This document shows positions 1-10,938 of a stretch of 64,000 bases of DNA, piece after piece (position 1 is the stretch's first letter; every line of letters begins with the position of its first letter). Source of the DNA: Smallanthus sonchifolius (Eukaryota > Streptophyta > Magnoliopsida > Asterales > Asteraceae); contig CM042018.1 of assembly GCA_023525975.1 (NCBI GenBank), forward strand, positions 73,353,001-73,417,000, in the 5' to 3' direction. The notes below the pieces were generated by a model. That model was given only the letters and a program-made list of their open reading frames with translations. It searched no databases and was not told the origin of the DNA. The translations under genes were made by a program, and so were the position numbers.

Positions 1-139
1 TCCTTGTTTTCCATTTCTAATTGTAACGGATACTTTAATTAAGATGAAATAATATTTTTATTTATTAATAGATGATCATGTGCTTATAAACAACCGCGTC
101 AGCCCCGGCGTATAATCCGCCACCAGCCGGGGTGTGACA
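1..139 (+). mobile_element. 3' end of an LTR (gypsy type), truncated by window edge
   Basis: The segment ends in GGGGTGTGACA at 139. The same ending closes the gypsy LTR at 56992, where it is followed by a tRNA-Met primer site. Directly after 139 the sequence continues inside the Tat LTR (CCTTTGGCCGAGG), at a point internal to the other Tat LTR copy (9673). The simplest reading is that another gypsy element or solo LTR, on the plus strand, inserted into the Tat 3' LTR and that its body lies left of the window. The duplicated target cannot be checked. Confidence 0.55.
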
Positions 140-560
140 CCTTTGGCCGAGGTGCAACTTCTCGATATTATAAGGGATACCTGAAATGGTGTAACTTCTT
201 GACTTCTCCCTTTTCCAATGTCTGCTTCGCCGAAACCTACCTTAGGGTTTGACCTGCTTTAACCCTGAATCGTAATGTAAGGAGGTTACTGTTTCGTCTC
301 TAGGCTCTCTACACTTTCCTCATTCAGGTGTCGTTGGGAAGTGTTGCACTGTCTGAAGATTCCAGTGGTTCACTTCCCAACCTAGCACTGTTTACTTGTG
401 TGGTCATGTCAACTCAGGATTCATTTGATTATCCAATGGTCTCTTCGCTTATTCCTGGCTTGGCATGTGGCCTGGCCTTCCTACCTTCGTTCTTTTGCCT
501 TGCCTTCGTGACTGGTGATGTCCTTACGTGGTTAGCTTCCCAAAGCTACCCCCATCATCA
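140..560 (-). repeat. Tat element T1 3' LTR (truncated)
   Basis: It aligns without net length change to 9673-10093 (421 bp each). It ends at CCCATCATCA, the same as the right LTR. To its right lies GCCCCCCTGTCAGGG, the complement of a polypurine tract next to the LTR start in element sense. The 291 bp matching 9382-9672 are missing because other DNA ends at 139. Confidence 0.85.
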
Positions 561-865
561 GCCCCCCTGTCAGGGATATCCTTGCCTTGGCGAGGATTTT
601 CCTGACTCATCTTCGTTCCTTTCTTTCGTTTCTGACTGATTTGACCTGTAGTCATTTCTTTTCATTATGACTGTCAGGCGGCGCCTGGGTTCCCTAGGGC
701 AATGATGCTCCTCTTTAAACGTTCCCCCCTTTTATTTCCTTTATCTCTTTCTTTTCAAATTCAAAACCGTTTCATCCTCTTCTCTCTCTTCCTTCTTTCT
801 TCTTCAGAATTCCTACGTGTTCTTCGCCGACTCTCAGGTTAGTTTTTTCTTTTCTTTTCTTCGTT

Positions 866-3212
866 ATGGGTGATCGTTGCGATATGGCTCGCCGGTTTTG
901 TATGTTAGATCAGGGAAAACTCGATGAACTCTGTACGCTTTACTCTATTGGTCCCGAATTTCAGCCGACACTTCCTTCTTCCGATCAGACTGTTACCGAT
1001 TGTCCTCCCGGGTTGGTTGCTTTGTATACTAGGTTCTTCGAATTTTCTAATCTCCGATTGCCTTTATCTGTTTTTTGTCTCAATGTTTTGGAGTACTATG
1101 GTGTTGATCTTGCTCAACTTGCCCCTTTTAGGGTTAATAAGATTACCCATTTCGTGATCCAGTGTAGGGCATTAGGCTTTGCTCCCTGTATTGACCTCTT
1201 TCGTCATTTTTTCATTTGGCTAAGAATGGGGATTGGTTTACTATCCAAATTCGTAAGGAACCATCTCCCCAGTGTGTTCATCATTCTACTCTGACCATAA
1301 AAGATTGGAAGAACTACTTTTTCTGGGTTCCATCGAGCATCCTGCCTTTTCGCACTTTTAGGAGAGACCCTAAGGGCTCTATTGTTGTTATTAACCTTCC
1401 TAGTTCATCTTTCAACCCTCGTCACTTTGAATTGCTTGAATCGAACCGTATTTGGGTTTGCCCTTTTGTTGAGGAGGTGTTGGTTCTGGCTGGTCTAAGT
1501 CGTACCTGAAAATCTCCCGGGTTTCTTCCTTCTTTTAGTAAATCTGGACGTGGTATGTGCTTTTTTATCTGTTTTATTTTAATTTCTTACCTTTTTTCTA
1601 ATGTTATTGTTTGGCACTTGCAGTTATGGATTTGCTTGATTTGCTAGGTGTGGATAATGACTCTGGTGTTGAGGTCGTTCCTCGTCCTCTTGCTGCCGGT
1701 GAAAAAGATGTCCCTGTCCTTCATGGCCAGGTTACCTATTCTGGTGGAGAGTATGTTAGTATTCTACCTGTTGACCCTCCTGCCATGCTTGAGGTTGAGC
1801 GAGCTGTTGTCGCTGTACCCTCTTCGTCTAAGAGGAAGAAGAAAGTCTCCACTTCTGTTGATGTGAAGCCAAAGCGTGCCCTAACGCGAGCTTCTAAGCT
1901 TGAGCTTGACAAGTCTTCTGGTGTTCATGTTGATTTAGAGGATATTGATGTTACGCCTAACGCTTCTGTGAAGACTCCTCCTTTTTCTAAGGTTCCTTCT
2001 GATGAATTTGGTGAGGGCTCTTCCACTAATCCCTTGGTTTCTAAAGCTGGTCTTGGGCTTGATGCTGACTTTGGGGATGCCCCTCATTCTCCTAAGTGGG
2101 GTGTTCTTAGTAGGGAGCTTGTTACCAACCCACTTGTGATCAGGAAAATGATTACCCATTTTGCCACTCCTACTCAGAGGTTGAAAGACCACCAGTTGAC
2201 TAATTTTGATCTTGTCGATCATATGTTTAGCATTTGGGCCCATCTTGGTAGCTTGTTGCCTGAAGCTGGTTCTCGTTTCAACTCTTCTTTTTCTCATCGT
2301 GATACTACTCGCAAGAAGATGTCTATTATGAATAACAAGTGTATGGAGCAACAGGCTCGCTTATCTGAGTTGGAACAACAGGTTGCTAATATTAGCGGAG
2401 AGTTGGTCAAGAGTGTCAATGCTTTGGCTGAGATGGATCTTTAGTTTCGCGAGAAAGAGCGTTTGCTGAGTGAATAATTAGCCAAGTTTGAATCTGAACG
2501 AGCTGTGTTTGAGCGTGAAAAGGTTGTCCTTTTGGACGAGAGGAAGGTTCTGAAGGATGGTGAAGGGAAGATGAAAGAGGCCATGGGTCGTCTGATCATC
2601 ACTAACCAGGAGTTAAGGCACGATCTTTCTGTTTTGGTGGATGAGAAAACATGGTTGATTAAGAGAGGGTTTGCCCATTTTTTAGGCCTCCTTCGCTCTA
2701 GCTGTGAATTTCTTGGTCCTCTTGCTTCTTTGCAAAAGGCTGCATTTGAGCATGGTGCTCATGTTGGTTTAACTCAGGGTTATGAGCTGGCTTCTGTTAA
2801 GTCGATTGAAGATGCTCCGTTGTACCACCCTGATTCCAAGGCTGTTCTTAATGATGAGGCCAAGGCGTTCCAGACTGCAGCCTTTCCTTTCTTTCAATCT
2901 CTTGCATGTTGTTTTGACAAGCCTTTGTTTGTTTTGCAGTCTGTGAAGCCTGACGTTCGGTATAAGAAAGATATGTTGCAGATGATGCATCTTAGGACTG
3001 GTAGCGGGCAGACTAGCCAGATGAGTCCTGGCGTTTCTTCAGTGAACATGCTTTCTCCTGCTCGGGTTACCCCAGGCATCGCTCTCCCCGAGGTTCTTCC
3101 TGTCTCGAAGGTTGGTGTTGATGAACAAGCTCCTGACTCCCTTGATCTCTGTGCTGATTTTGCTAGTGGGTCAACTTTAGGTGCTGTGGATGGTGGTGTT
3201 GGTGGAGTTTGA
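866..3212 (+). pseudogene. Antisense ORF of Tat element (plant 'putative gypsy-type transposon' protein), broken
   Basis: This region encodes, opposite to gag-pol, a protein of the plant family often annotated 'putative gypsy type transposon'. The N-terminal block at 866-1294 contains a PPGLVALY-like stretch. It shifts frame near 1216 and continues to 1509. A small intron is plausible at 1553-1623 (GTATGT donor, TTGCAG acceptor). The middle block at 1611-2444 ends in a coiled coil. After stops at about 2442 and 2475 the coiled coil continues in 2505-3212, followed by a C-terminal domain with HGAHVGLTQGYE. Two stops and a frameshift make it non-functional here. Its role is unknown; similar extra ORFs are a recurrent feature of Tat/Retand elements. 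Confidence 0.6.
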
Positions 3213-4000
3213 CTCGCTTGTTCTTTTAGTTGTTATGTCTTCGGACATTTGTCTGTGGTTGTTGTCTTAAGACTTTTAACGCTTGTATGTTTGTCTTTGC
3301 TTTCTGATATTTTGTTGTAGTTTGTGTATGACTGTTTGGCTTTGGGCCATTTGTGCATCTTTATTTTGTCATGCTTTTCTATTGGCATTTGGTGGAGGAT
3401 TTGTTGCCTTATTTTTAAAGGCTTTACTATTGCTGCCTCTTTGGTGAGGGCTTTTCAACGCTGCCTCGTTAGAGAGGGATTTTATTGTTTGTACCGATCG
3501 GTTTTATGCATGTGTAGGTCAAGGTCGGATCCCATGGAGCATCATTGTTTTAGGAGCTCACCCTTTACATGAGAAGGTCAAGGCCGGAACTTATGGAGTT
3601 TATTTGTTCTGAGGGTTCTCCACCCTGTTGTGCCTTTTGTTTTGTAGCACTAGTTGTATGTGTTGAAGCATATAATTACTTTTTCTTCTATGGGTTTTTG
3701 ATGTCATCTAGGGCCGTCACTTGACGTTTGTTGGCTAATTTTCCCGATCCTTCTTTTTATTCTATATCTCTTTTTTTTTCTTTAAAACTAAGTATCCCTT
3801 TGTCTTGTGCATGTGTGTCTGTATGGAAGAAAAAGGTGAAACTTATTTAGTTGCAAGCTTCTAATCTTCCATTATTATTTGTAAAAGGAGTGTGGCTTTC
3901 TTAGCCCAAAAACTTTCTTCATAAAAAGAAAACAAAACAACACAAAAGATGGCACTCCCGGTTTTGCATTATAATTCTTTCTGTGCAACTTTCCTGTCTT

Positions 4001-5120
4001 CTACGCATAGAAGCGTCGGAGGTTCATGGCATTCCAATGTCTTGGCACTGGCTTTCCATTCATGTAGGTCAACTTGTAGGACCCTCCTTTGTGAGCTTCT
4101 GCCACTTGGTAAGGACCCTCCCACTTGGGGGCCATCTTTCCTGTGCTTTGTTGCCTGGTTGCCTCATTCTTTCTTAACACTAAGTCTCCTGGGAAAATAT
4201 TCTCATGTCTCACCCTTGCATTATAGTATTTTTCCAAATGTTTCTTGTACTTTGCTTCTTTCATCCTTGCGTTCTCTCTCCTTTCTTTCGTTAATTCTAA
4301 GTTCAGCATCAGGTCTTCCTTGTTACTTAGGCTTCTGAAGCTTGCCCTTCTTGGCGAGTGTACTCTGATTTCTGTTGGGATCATTGCCTCTGTTCCGAAC
4401 ACAAGGTTGAATGATATTCTGCCGTGGCTAGTCTTCTCAGTTGTTCTGATTGCCCATAGGATGCTTGGTAGCTCTTCTACTCAGTTCTTCCCGTGTCTTC
4501 CTAACCTTCTCTTCAGTCCTTCAACTATACTTATGTTCATTCGTTCCACTTGGTCGTTAGCCTGAGGATAGGCCACTGATGTAAACGCTTGTTTTATGTG
4601 GAAACCTTGGCACCATCCCCTGAAAGGTTCCTCTGCGAATTGCTTTCCGTTATCAGTCACTATCTCGCCTGGTAACCCAAACCTGCAAATTATATTCTCC
4701 CAGGAGAATCTTATGGCTTGTTTTCCGGTGATGGTTGTCACCGGCTTTACTTCAGGCCATTTGGTGAAGTAGTCCACTGCTACTATCAGAAACTTGACTC
4801 TGCAGCTACTCTCGGGGAAAGGACCTACGATGTCCATCCCCCACTTGTAAAAAGGCCACGCAGAGTTTACCGGTACCAGATCGTGTTTGGCAACATGTTT
4901 TATTGGTGCATGGAGCCAAGTACCCTTTCTTGAACAATTCTCCCTCTACTAGGGTATATTGCAACGCTTTCAGCCTTACCATCCTGGCTTCATCCTCATC
5001 CTTCGGTACCAACCCCGTTGCCAAGTATTCTTTAATTGGAGTCATCCAGCTGTCTTCATCTTCTGTAATCACGTTTGTCACTACCTTTCCTTTTACTGAG
5101 CTTTCCTCGAGCACTTCCAC
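4001..5120 (-). pseudogene. Tat element integrase remnant
   Basis: At 4837-4481 the integrase catalytic core is readable: MDIVGPFP carries the first Asp, VTDNGKQF the second, and QVERMN the Glu. At 4402-4001 lies the C-terminal part (MFGTEAMIPTE through KWEGPYQV to the stop), in another frame. 5120-4806 carries the linker and the degenerate region upstream of the core. Frame changes between the blocks show inactivation. Order after RNase H is that of Ty3/gypsy. Confidence 0.8.
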
Positions 5121-5847
5121 TAAAACTTTTTTTGTCAGGTGAGTGAAAGCTAGAGATGCTAGCTTGCTGAGGGCATCCGCCCGTTTTTTTTTGCGTCCTT
5201 GAGATCTGGGTTATGGTACATTTCTCAAAACTCTTCATCATTTGCTTTGCCAGGCTTTTATACATCTTCATTACTTCTTCCTTGGCTTCATATTCTCCAT
5301 TGACCTGGTTTGCTATTAAGAGTGAGTCGACACGTACCTGTAACGTCTTGACTCTGATTTTTTGTGCTAGCCTCAACCCGGCTAGGAGAGCCTCGTACTC
5401 GGCCTCACTGTTTTTGCTTGGGAATTTCAGGCGGAGAGCGTATGTGAGTTCTGCGCCTTCTGTGTCTATAAGTATGAGTCCGGATCCTGAGCCTTCCGCG
5501 CTTGACGCCCCATCTGTGTATAACAACCACTCTCCTTTCCTTTCTCCTTGCTTTTCCTGGTTGTTGCTTTCCTCCATTTTTTCACCAATGTCCCCCACTT
5601 CTTTCTCTTCTTCGCCTTCGATTGATGACTCCAGAACAAAATCTGCCAAGACCTGTCCCTTGACCGCAGACCTAGGGACATTTGAAATCTCGTGCTCCCC
5701 CATTTCTACTGCCCATTTTGCCAATCTCCCTGTGACTTCCGGTTTTGTTAAGATGCTTTTGATAGGATAATTAGTTAGCACCTTTACTGGGTGTGCCTGA
5801 AAATACCTACTCAGTCGTCGGGCCGTGTGCTCCACAGCTAAAGCCAC
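5056..5847 (-). pseudogene. Tat element RNase H region (includes second RNase H-like domain)
   Basis: The first part carries the connection region after RT (AVEHTARRLSRYFQAHPVKV). Around residue 107 comes WLLYTDGASS, the start of an additional RNase H fold. SEAEYEALLAGLRLA and VDSLLIANQVNGEY follow and supply the usual acidic residues. Two tandem RNase H-like domains are characteristic of Tat-lineage elements. The frame is lost at about 5200-5170 next to a poly-T run. Confidence 0.75.
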
Positions 5848-5928
5848 CTTTTCAATGGTTGGGTACTTTACTTCCGCTTCTTTGAGGGCCCTGCTTACGA
5901 AATATACTGATAATTGGGCTCCTTCTCT

Positions 5929-7097
5929 TTATATCACCAAAACTCCGTGTATTGCTTCCTTGGCTGCTGCCACGTATAGCGACAGAGTTTCTCCAGGTCT
6001 CGGGGCTACCATAGGTGGTATATTGGCTATATGGTTCTTCAATTCTTCAAATGCGTTCTTCGCTTCTTTGGTCCAAAGGAAGTTCTTCTTGGCTGAGCTC
6101 CCTTTTAGCGTTTTGAAGAAGGGAAGGGAATGCCAGTTTGGATAGAAATCTGCGCAGGGCGCCAATTTGCCATTCAGGCTTTGCACCTCCTTCCTCGTCT
6201 TTGGGGACTTCATATCACGCACAGCCCTTACCTTGTCCGGGTTTGCCCTTATCTCTTTTTTACTTACCATATGACCTGAAAACTTTCCTTCTTTTAACCC
6301 AAAGGAACATTTCCCTGGGTTCAGCTTCATATTAATTTTTCTGAGGTTCTTGAATGTCTGCTCGATGTATTTAATCATTCCTTCTTCGCTCTGACTTTTT
6401 ATCACCAAGTCGTCAACATACGTCTCCATGTTTTTCCTATCTATTCTTCGAAAGCTTTGTCGATCAAGCGCTGGTACGTTGATCCAGCGTTCTTTAGACC
6501 AAACGGCATTTTCCTGTAGCAAAAAATTCCTTTTGGCATGTAGAAAGCCGTCTTCTCCTCATCCTCACGCCTCATTTTGATCTGGTGATACCCTTTATAG
6601 GCATCCAAGAAGCACTTCCATTCGAAACCGGTTAAGGAGTCAACCTTGAGGTCTATCTCTGGAAGCGAGTAACACTCCTGGGGGCAGGCCTTGTTCAGGT
6701 CCTTGAAGTCAATACACATTCGCCAGCTTCCATCTGCTTTCTTGACCATCATAGGGTTTGCCACCCAAGTGTGATATTTGACCTCCCTGAGGATACCTAC
6801 AGACACCAACTTGTTAAGTTCAATACATATGGCCTGGCACCGGTCTGGTGCTAGGCTTCTCTTCTTTTGAGTTACTAGGGTGTATTTGGTAGATATGTTC
6901 AGGGAGTGTTCTGCCAGACTCCTGGGTACCCCCGTCATGTCTCCCGGGGTCCATGCAAAAATATCGGCGTTACTCCTTAGGATCTGTAGGAGCCTTCGCC
7001 TTCCTTCCATGGAGAGATCATTACCTACTTGTACTGTTTGCTCCGGGTATATTTTGTTTATGCTGACCTTTTTCGCCTCCGTCGTCTTCCATTTCAT
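5929..7097 (-). pseudogene. Tat element reverse transcriptase, frameshifted
   Basis: 7097-6441 encodes the RT fingers and palm (FAWTPGDMTGV, MCIDFKDLNKACP, FLDAYKGYHQIKM, MPFGLKNAGSTYQRL). The frame then shifts near 6450-6520. 6522-5929 carries the catalytic YVDDLVIKS box, the LNPGKCSFG block and the start of the first RNase H (FLWTKEAKNAFEELK). The single frameshift splits RT from its active-site box, so the enzyme cannot be made. Confidence 0.85.
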
Positions 7098-7322
7098 TTT
7101 CTGTGGCTGCTATGAATAGTGATCATGGGGTTGACCTAACCATGCAAACTCCTCCCTTCGTTGGGAATTTCATCATAGCATGAGTTGTCGAGACTACTGC
7201 TTCGAAGGCGCAGATTCCTAGCCTTCCAATGATGACATTATATCTAGAGGCCGACCGGATTATCAGGAAAAGCATGTCTTCAGTTCTCTCTAGGTTGCCG
7301 TCACTGATCCGTACCTTTAGTT

Positions 7323-9291
7323 TTATCTCGCCCAGGGGCCATGCCTTTCTCCCGAGAATCCCACAAGCGGGGCCTTAGAGGGTGTTAGCATATTGCGTGT
7401 TTCTTCAACCAGTTGTAGGAAACAATGTTCGTACATGACCTCGGAGCCACTACCTCCATCTAGGTATACTCGGTTTATCCGTCTTCCCCCTATGTTTGCC
7501 TTTATTACCATGGGGGAGTATGTGGATTCTCCCAGACCTAGGGGTGGGAAGGATATTTCCCTTCTTGGCCATTTTCTTTCTCTGTCGAAACCTCCTTCTC
7601 TTCGGACCTTCTGTTTTACTCCATATGACACCATCATTATCTCTCTTCTCTTACCATTGTCTTTCTCTGACTTTGAGCCCTCTGTCGTTTTTCCTTTAAT
7701 ATCTTTTATCAAATGGGCCAACTCCCCGGACTGGACGGCTACTTCAATCCTTTTCTTTAGCTGGAAACAATCGTTTGTACGATGCCCTGCGTCGCCATGG
7801 AACTCGCAATATCTATGGGCAGTCTTGGCGTCCAAGGGCTTTGCGCCAGATTTTAGTGGTCTGAAACCGAATCTGGCTTCCTCGGTTGCCAAAATTTCCT
7901 TCAGTGTCTTAGTCAAGGCATTGAACTATACTTGCCTGTGCTTTTCTTCATTTCTGGCATGGTGCCTTGGGTAAGAGTGCGGTTGCGTTTGTCTCTCATA
8001 AGAGTGAGGTTGTCTCTCGTAGGGCTTCCGGGGGCATGCTACCGTAACTTGGGATCCTTTTTTCTACAAATGGCTGAAATTGTCGGCCCCATCCTCCTGG
8101 CGTGGGGTGCCCCCATCCATAAGTCCTGACTTTCCTCGGTATCTCTAGGTTCTGGGCGGCTTCCTTACCTCGGAGGAACACCTCAGCTCTGTCCATGGCC
8201 TCTTCCATGGTTTTAGGGGCGTTTCTGTTTAGATCCTCTATGAGTTGCCTGGGACGGACCCCGTGGATGAATCCTGAAATACGCATCGACTCCGTGGCCC
8301 CACTGATGCTAAGGCCTTCCAACTTATATCTTCCCATGAAGGCCCGGAGGTCCTCATCTTCTTTTTGTTTGATGTTTTGTAGCATAACCGGGTCTTTAGT
8401 GTACCTCTTTTGCTGCATGAAATGGGCCAGGAAAATTCAGCTTAGATCCTCGAACGAGTCTATGCTCCCATGTGGCAAGCTATTGAACCATAGTCTTGCT
8501 GGTCCAATGAGGGTTTACGTGAACATATGGCACCAAACAGGCATAGGCCACTGTTCTACTGTTGCTGCCCCCGAGAAGAGCTCCAGGTGGTCTTCGGGGT
8601 CTCCCAACCCGTCGTACATTTTGACGTTGGATGGCATCTTGGTTTTAGGAGGGAACCTGAAGTTCGTGATTCGTGGGGAGAATTTTGTCTGGCTATTAGA
8701 GGTATATGGTGAAGATAAATCTGCGCCCACGTTGTGAGTTGCGACGAGCGGCTGGGTATAGGTTACAAGTGGCGTGCTGAAAAGGTTTTGAAATTATTTG
8801 GGTTGAAAACCATGGCTTGGTAGGGAGAGGGGTGTCTGGAAATTCGGGAAGCTCTGGGGCAGTCCCGACCCTGTGGGTGGAAGTAAAAGCTGAGAGGGTC
8901 CTCCGTGAAAGGGCGTCTGCATCGTGGTTAGGCTGGGTTGGACCGGAAGGGCCGTGGGGAACTTGTCCTCTTACGGTCGGGTTTGTCATGACCATCTGCA
9001 TAGTGAAATTGCTGGGATTTCCAGGTTTGTCCCCCCGGTGCTGGCTGTTCCCCCTAGGGCTCCTGATGTGGGACGAAGGACCGGATTCTCCGCCTCTTAT
9101 TCGTATGATAGTTACACCCGTAGGCCCCTCGTCCGTTCCACCTGGACACACTCGTGCATCAGTCTCTGGAGGTGAGGGAAGTTTTCCCTGACTCCTTCAG
9201 GGGTCAATTCAATCATGTCGTTAACCTCCACGAAGTTCCCGGAAGAGTCAGAGTGTACATCATATGCAAGTTTCTTGCCTTTGGACGTCAT
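7323..9291 (-). pseudogene. Tat element Gag and protease, broken
   Basis: Gag probably starts at about 9291 (MTSKGKKLAYDV). It runs through 9151-8696, then a Gag core at 8730-8515 (MYDGLGDPEDHLELF and WCHMF), and 8418-7996 (IKQKEDEDLRAFMGRY). 7916-7323 holds a zinc-knuckle-like CEFHGDAGHRTNDC. The protease active-site region follows (VYLDGGSGSEVMYEHCF, then PLVGFSGE). Several frame changes divide the blocks, so this is a pseudogene. Confidence 0.75.
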
Positions 9292-9360
9292 GGTATCAAG
9301 AGGCAACAAAAAGAAAAGAAATGAAACTGAGGTGCTCAAATTGTGGTTCACACGAAGTCG

Positions 9361-9379
9361 GGCCCCATGGTGGGCGCCA
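9361..9379 (-). other. Primer binding site of Tat element T1
   Basis: On the minus strand the sequence directly inside the 5' LTR, after AG, begins TGGCGCCCACCATGGGGCC. TGGCGCC is the standard beginning of primer sites in plant Tat elements. I did not assign the tRNA. Confidence 0.7.
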
Positions 9380-9381
9380 CT

Positions 9382-10093
9382 TGTTGCTGCACTAGATATC
9401 GGGCTTCAATCCTCAGGGTTCTGCTAAGAAGAAACAAACCGTTAGGCTCGCCACAGGGGAGGATCCCCTGCGATCCACCTCCGGCGTGAGAATCAGGCAA
9501 GGGGTCTTTTAGAGAATAAAGTTAGGGAGTAAGAAAGTAATCTGTTGCAAGAGTAGTTGGGAGTGAATGAATGAATACATGTTGGTGATCTCTCATTTAT
9601 AGTGTGGTTCCTTATAATAATGGAGGTGAATCTTGAAAGATCCTTACCTTCCTTTTTAAGCCTTCCTGAACTCCTTTGGCCGAGGTGCAGCTTCTCGATG
9701 TTATAAGGGATACCTGAAATGGTGTAACTTCTTAACTTCTCCTTTTTTCGATGTCTGCTTCTCCGAAACCTACCTTAGGGTTTGACTTGCTTTATCCCTG
9801 AATCATAATGTAAGGAGGTTACTGTTTCGTCTTTGGGCTCTCGGCACCTTCCTTATTTAGGTGTCATTGGGAAGTGTTGCGCCGTCTGAAGATTTTGGTG
9901 GTTCACTTCCCAACCTAGCACTGTTTACTTGTGTGGTCTTGTCAACTCAGGTTTCATTTGATTATCCAATGGTCTCTTCGCTTATTCCTGGCTTGGCATG
10001 TGGCATGGCCTTCCTAGCTTTGTTCTTTTGCCTTGCCTTCGTGACTGGTGCTGTCCTTACGTGGTTAGCTTTCCAAAGCTACCCCCATCATCA
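9382..10093 (-). repeat. Tat element T1 5' LTR
   Basis: It is 712 bp, starting TG (TGTTGCTGCAC) and ending CA (CATCATCA) on the plus strand. Its left boundary is set by the primer site, and its right boundary by the common end with the 140-560 copy. Confidence 0.8.
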
Positions 10094-10410
10094 TTTACCG
10101 TCAATTACTTTTCTATCATTTACTTTTCTGCTTAACAAGCACACAAAACCCGCTCACTAAATAAACCGGCTAAACGATAACAAACGTTGAGTATTGGAAG
10201 TTAACCGTGTCCATTGGTTTGATACTTGGTTCTTACCTAAACTATATTACGCTGCGATAGGTACACTTGCATATTGTGTGTGTGTTTAGTTTGAGTATTT
10301 ATCATTTTATAAATTTTAAAACCTAATCTCGTGAAACCATCTCTAAATATATTATTATATATTTTCTATATATAACACACGCAACATCACCTCCTAACCA
10401 CATATGGCAC
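10094..10410. other. Target DNA right of T1, no gene
   Basis: AT-rich sequence with no coding potential. The phrase GATACTTGGTTCTTACC with the following GATAGGTACACTTGC looks like old retrotransposon untranslated sequence, but I cannot assign it. Confidence 0.3.
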
Positions 10411-10725
10411 CAGGGCCGTCCCCAAGAAATTAAGTATCCGGCTCAACATAAGAAAAATGACTCCATTCCGCCTTCAATATGCACGTATATAAAAAAAATT
10501 CAATAATACGACGATAATTGTAATTAAAATAATAAAGAAAATAAAATTACTATAGAAAAGTATCTAGTTACATACCTAAATAAAAATTTTTGCCCCTAAA
10601 TTTTATAAAATTTTTCAGATTTTATAAGTTATTTAAAAAAATTTATAATATATATATAATTTTTTTTTAAATTATGCCCCACTCGTAAACATGCCCCGGT
10701 GCAGCGGCCCAACATGCACCTCTAT
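10411..10725. mobile_element. Possible hAT-type transposon fragment
   Basis: It begins CAGGGCCGTCCCC, a typical plant hAT terminal sequence. A very AT-rich body with TTTTTGCCCCTAAATTTTATAA follows, then a GTGCAGCGGCCC segment near 10702. A clean opposite terminus and 8-bp target duplication were not found. Confidence 0.3.
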
Positions 10726-10786
10726 GTGGGTCAGCCCTGTATGGCACGATTGCGTCTTACATTAATTTTTTTTGGACATAGTAGCT

Positions 10787-10938
10787 CCTTCTATATGACA
10801 GGTGGTGGGAGAGAAAGAAACGCATTTGCAGTCAGAAGTCAGCCTTCGAGACACAACACTGAATCAGGAAACGGATGGCTGAAGGAATCTGACGACGAGG
10901 AACAAGTGGGTGATAACTTCGACTTGTTCGGTGATTAG
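10787..10938 (+). pseudogene. Short unidentified coding-like fragment
   Basis: After an acceptor-like TATATGACAG at about 10791-10800 an open frame runs to TAG at 10936-10938. It ends in an acidic tail (WLKESDDEEQVGDNFDLFGD). The composition looks more protein-like than the surrounding repeats. It could be the last exon of a captured or decayed gene, or chance. I do not recognise the family. Confidence 0.25.

Larger units (their letters stand above)
140..10093 (-). mobile_element. Ty3/gypsy Tat-lineage LTR retrotransposon T1, degenerate
   Basis: This is a minus-strand element. Its 5' LTR is at 9382-10093, followed in sense by a primer binding site starting TGGCGCC (9361-9379). Gag, zinc knuckle, protease, RT, RNase H and integrase remnants then run down to 4001. 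A plus-strand (antisense) ORF region lies at 866-3212, then a purine tract and the truncated 3' LTR at 140-560. A second RNase H-like domain after RT and an extra antisense ORF before the 3' LTR fit the Tat/Retand/Ogre branch. Frameshifts and stops show it is dead. The 421-bp shared LTR part is collinear with many substitutions, so the insertion is not recent. The stretch 3213-4000 holds no recognisable gene. Confidence 0.85.
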
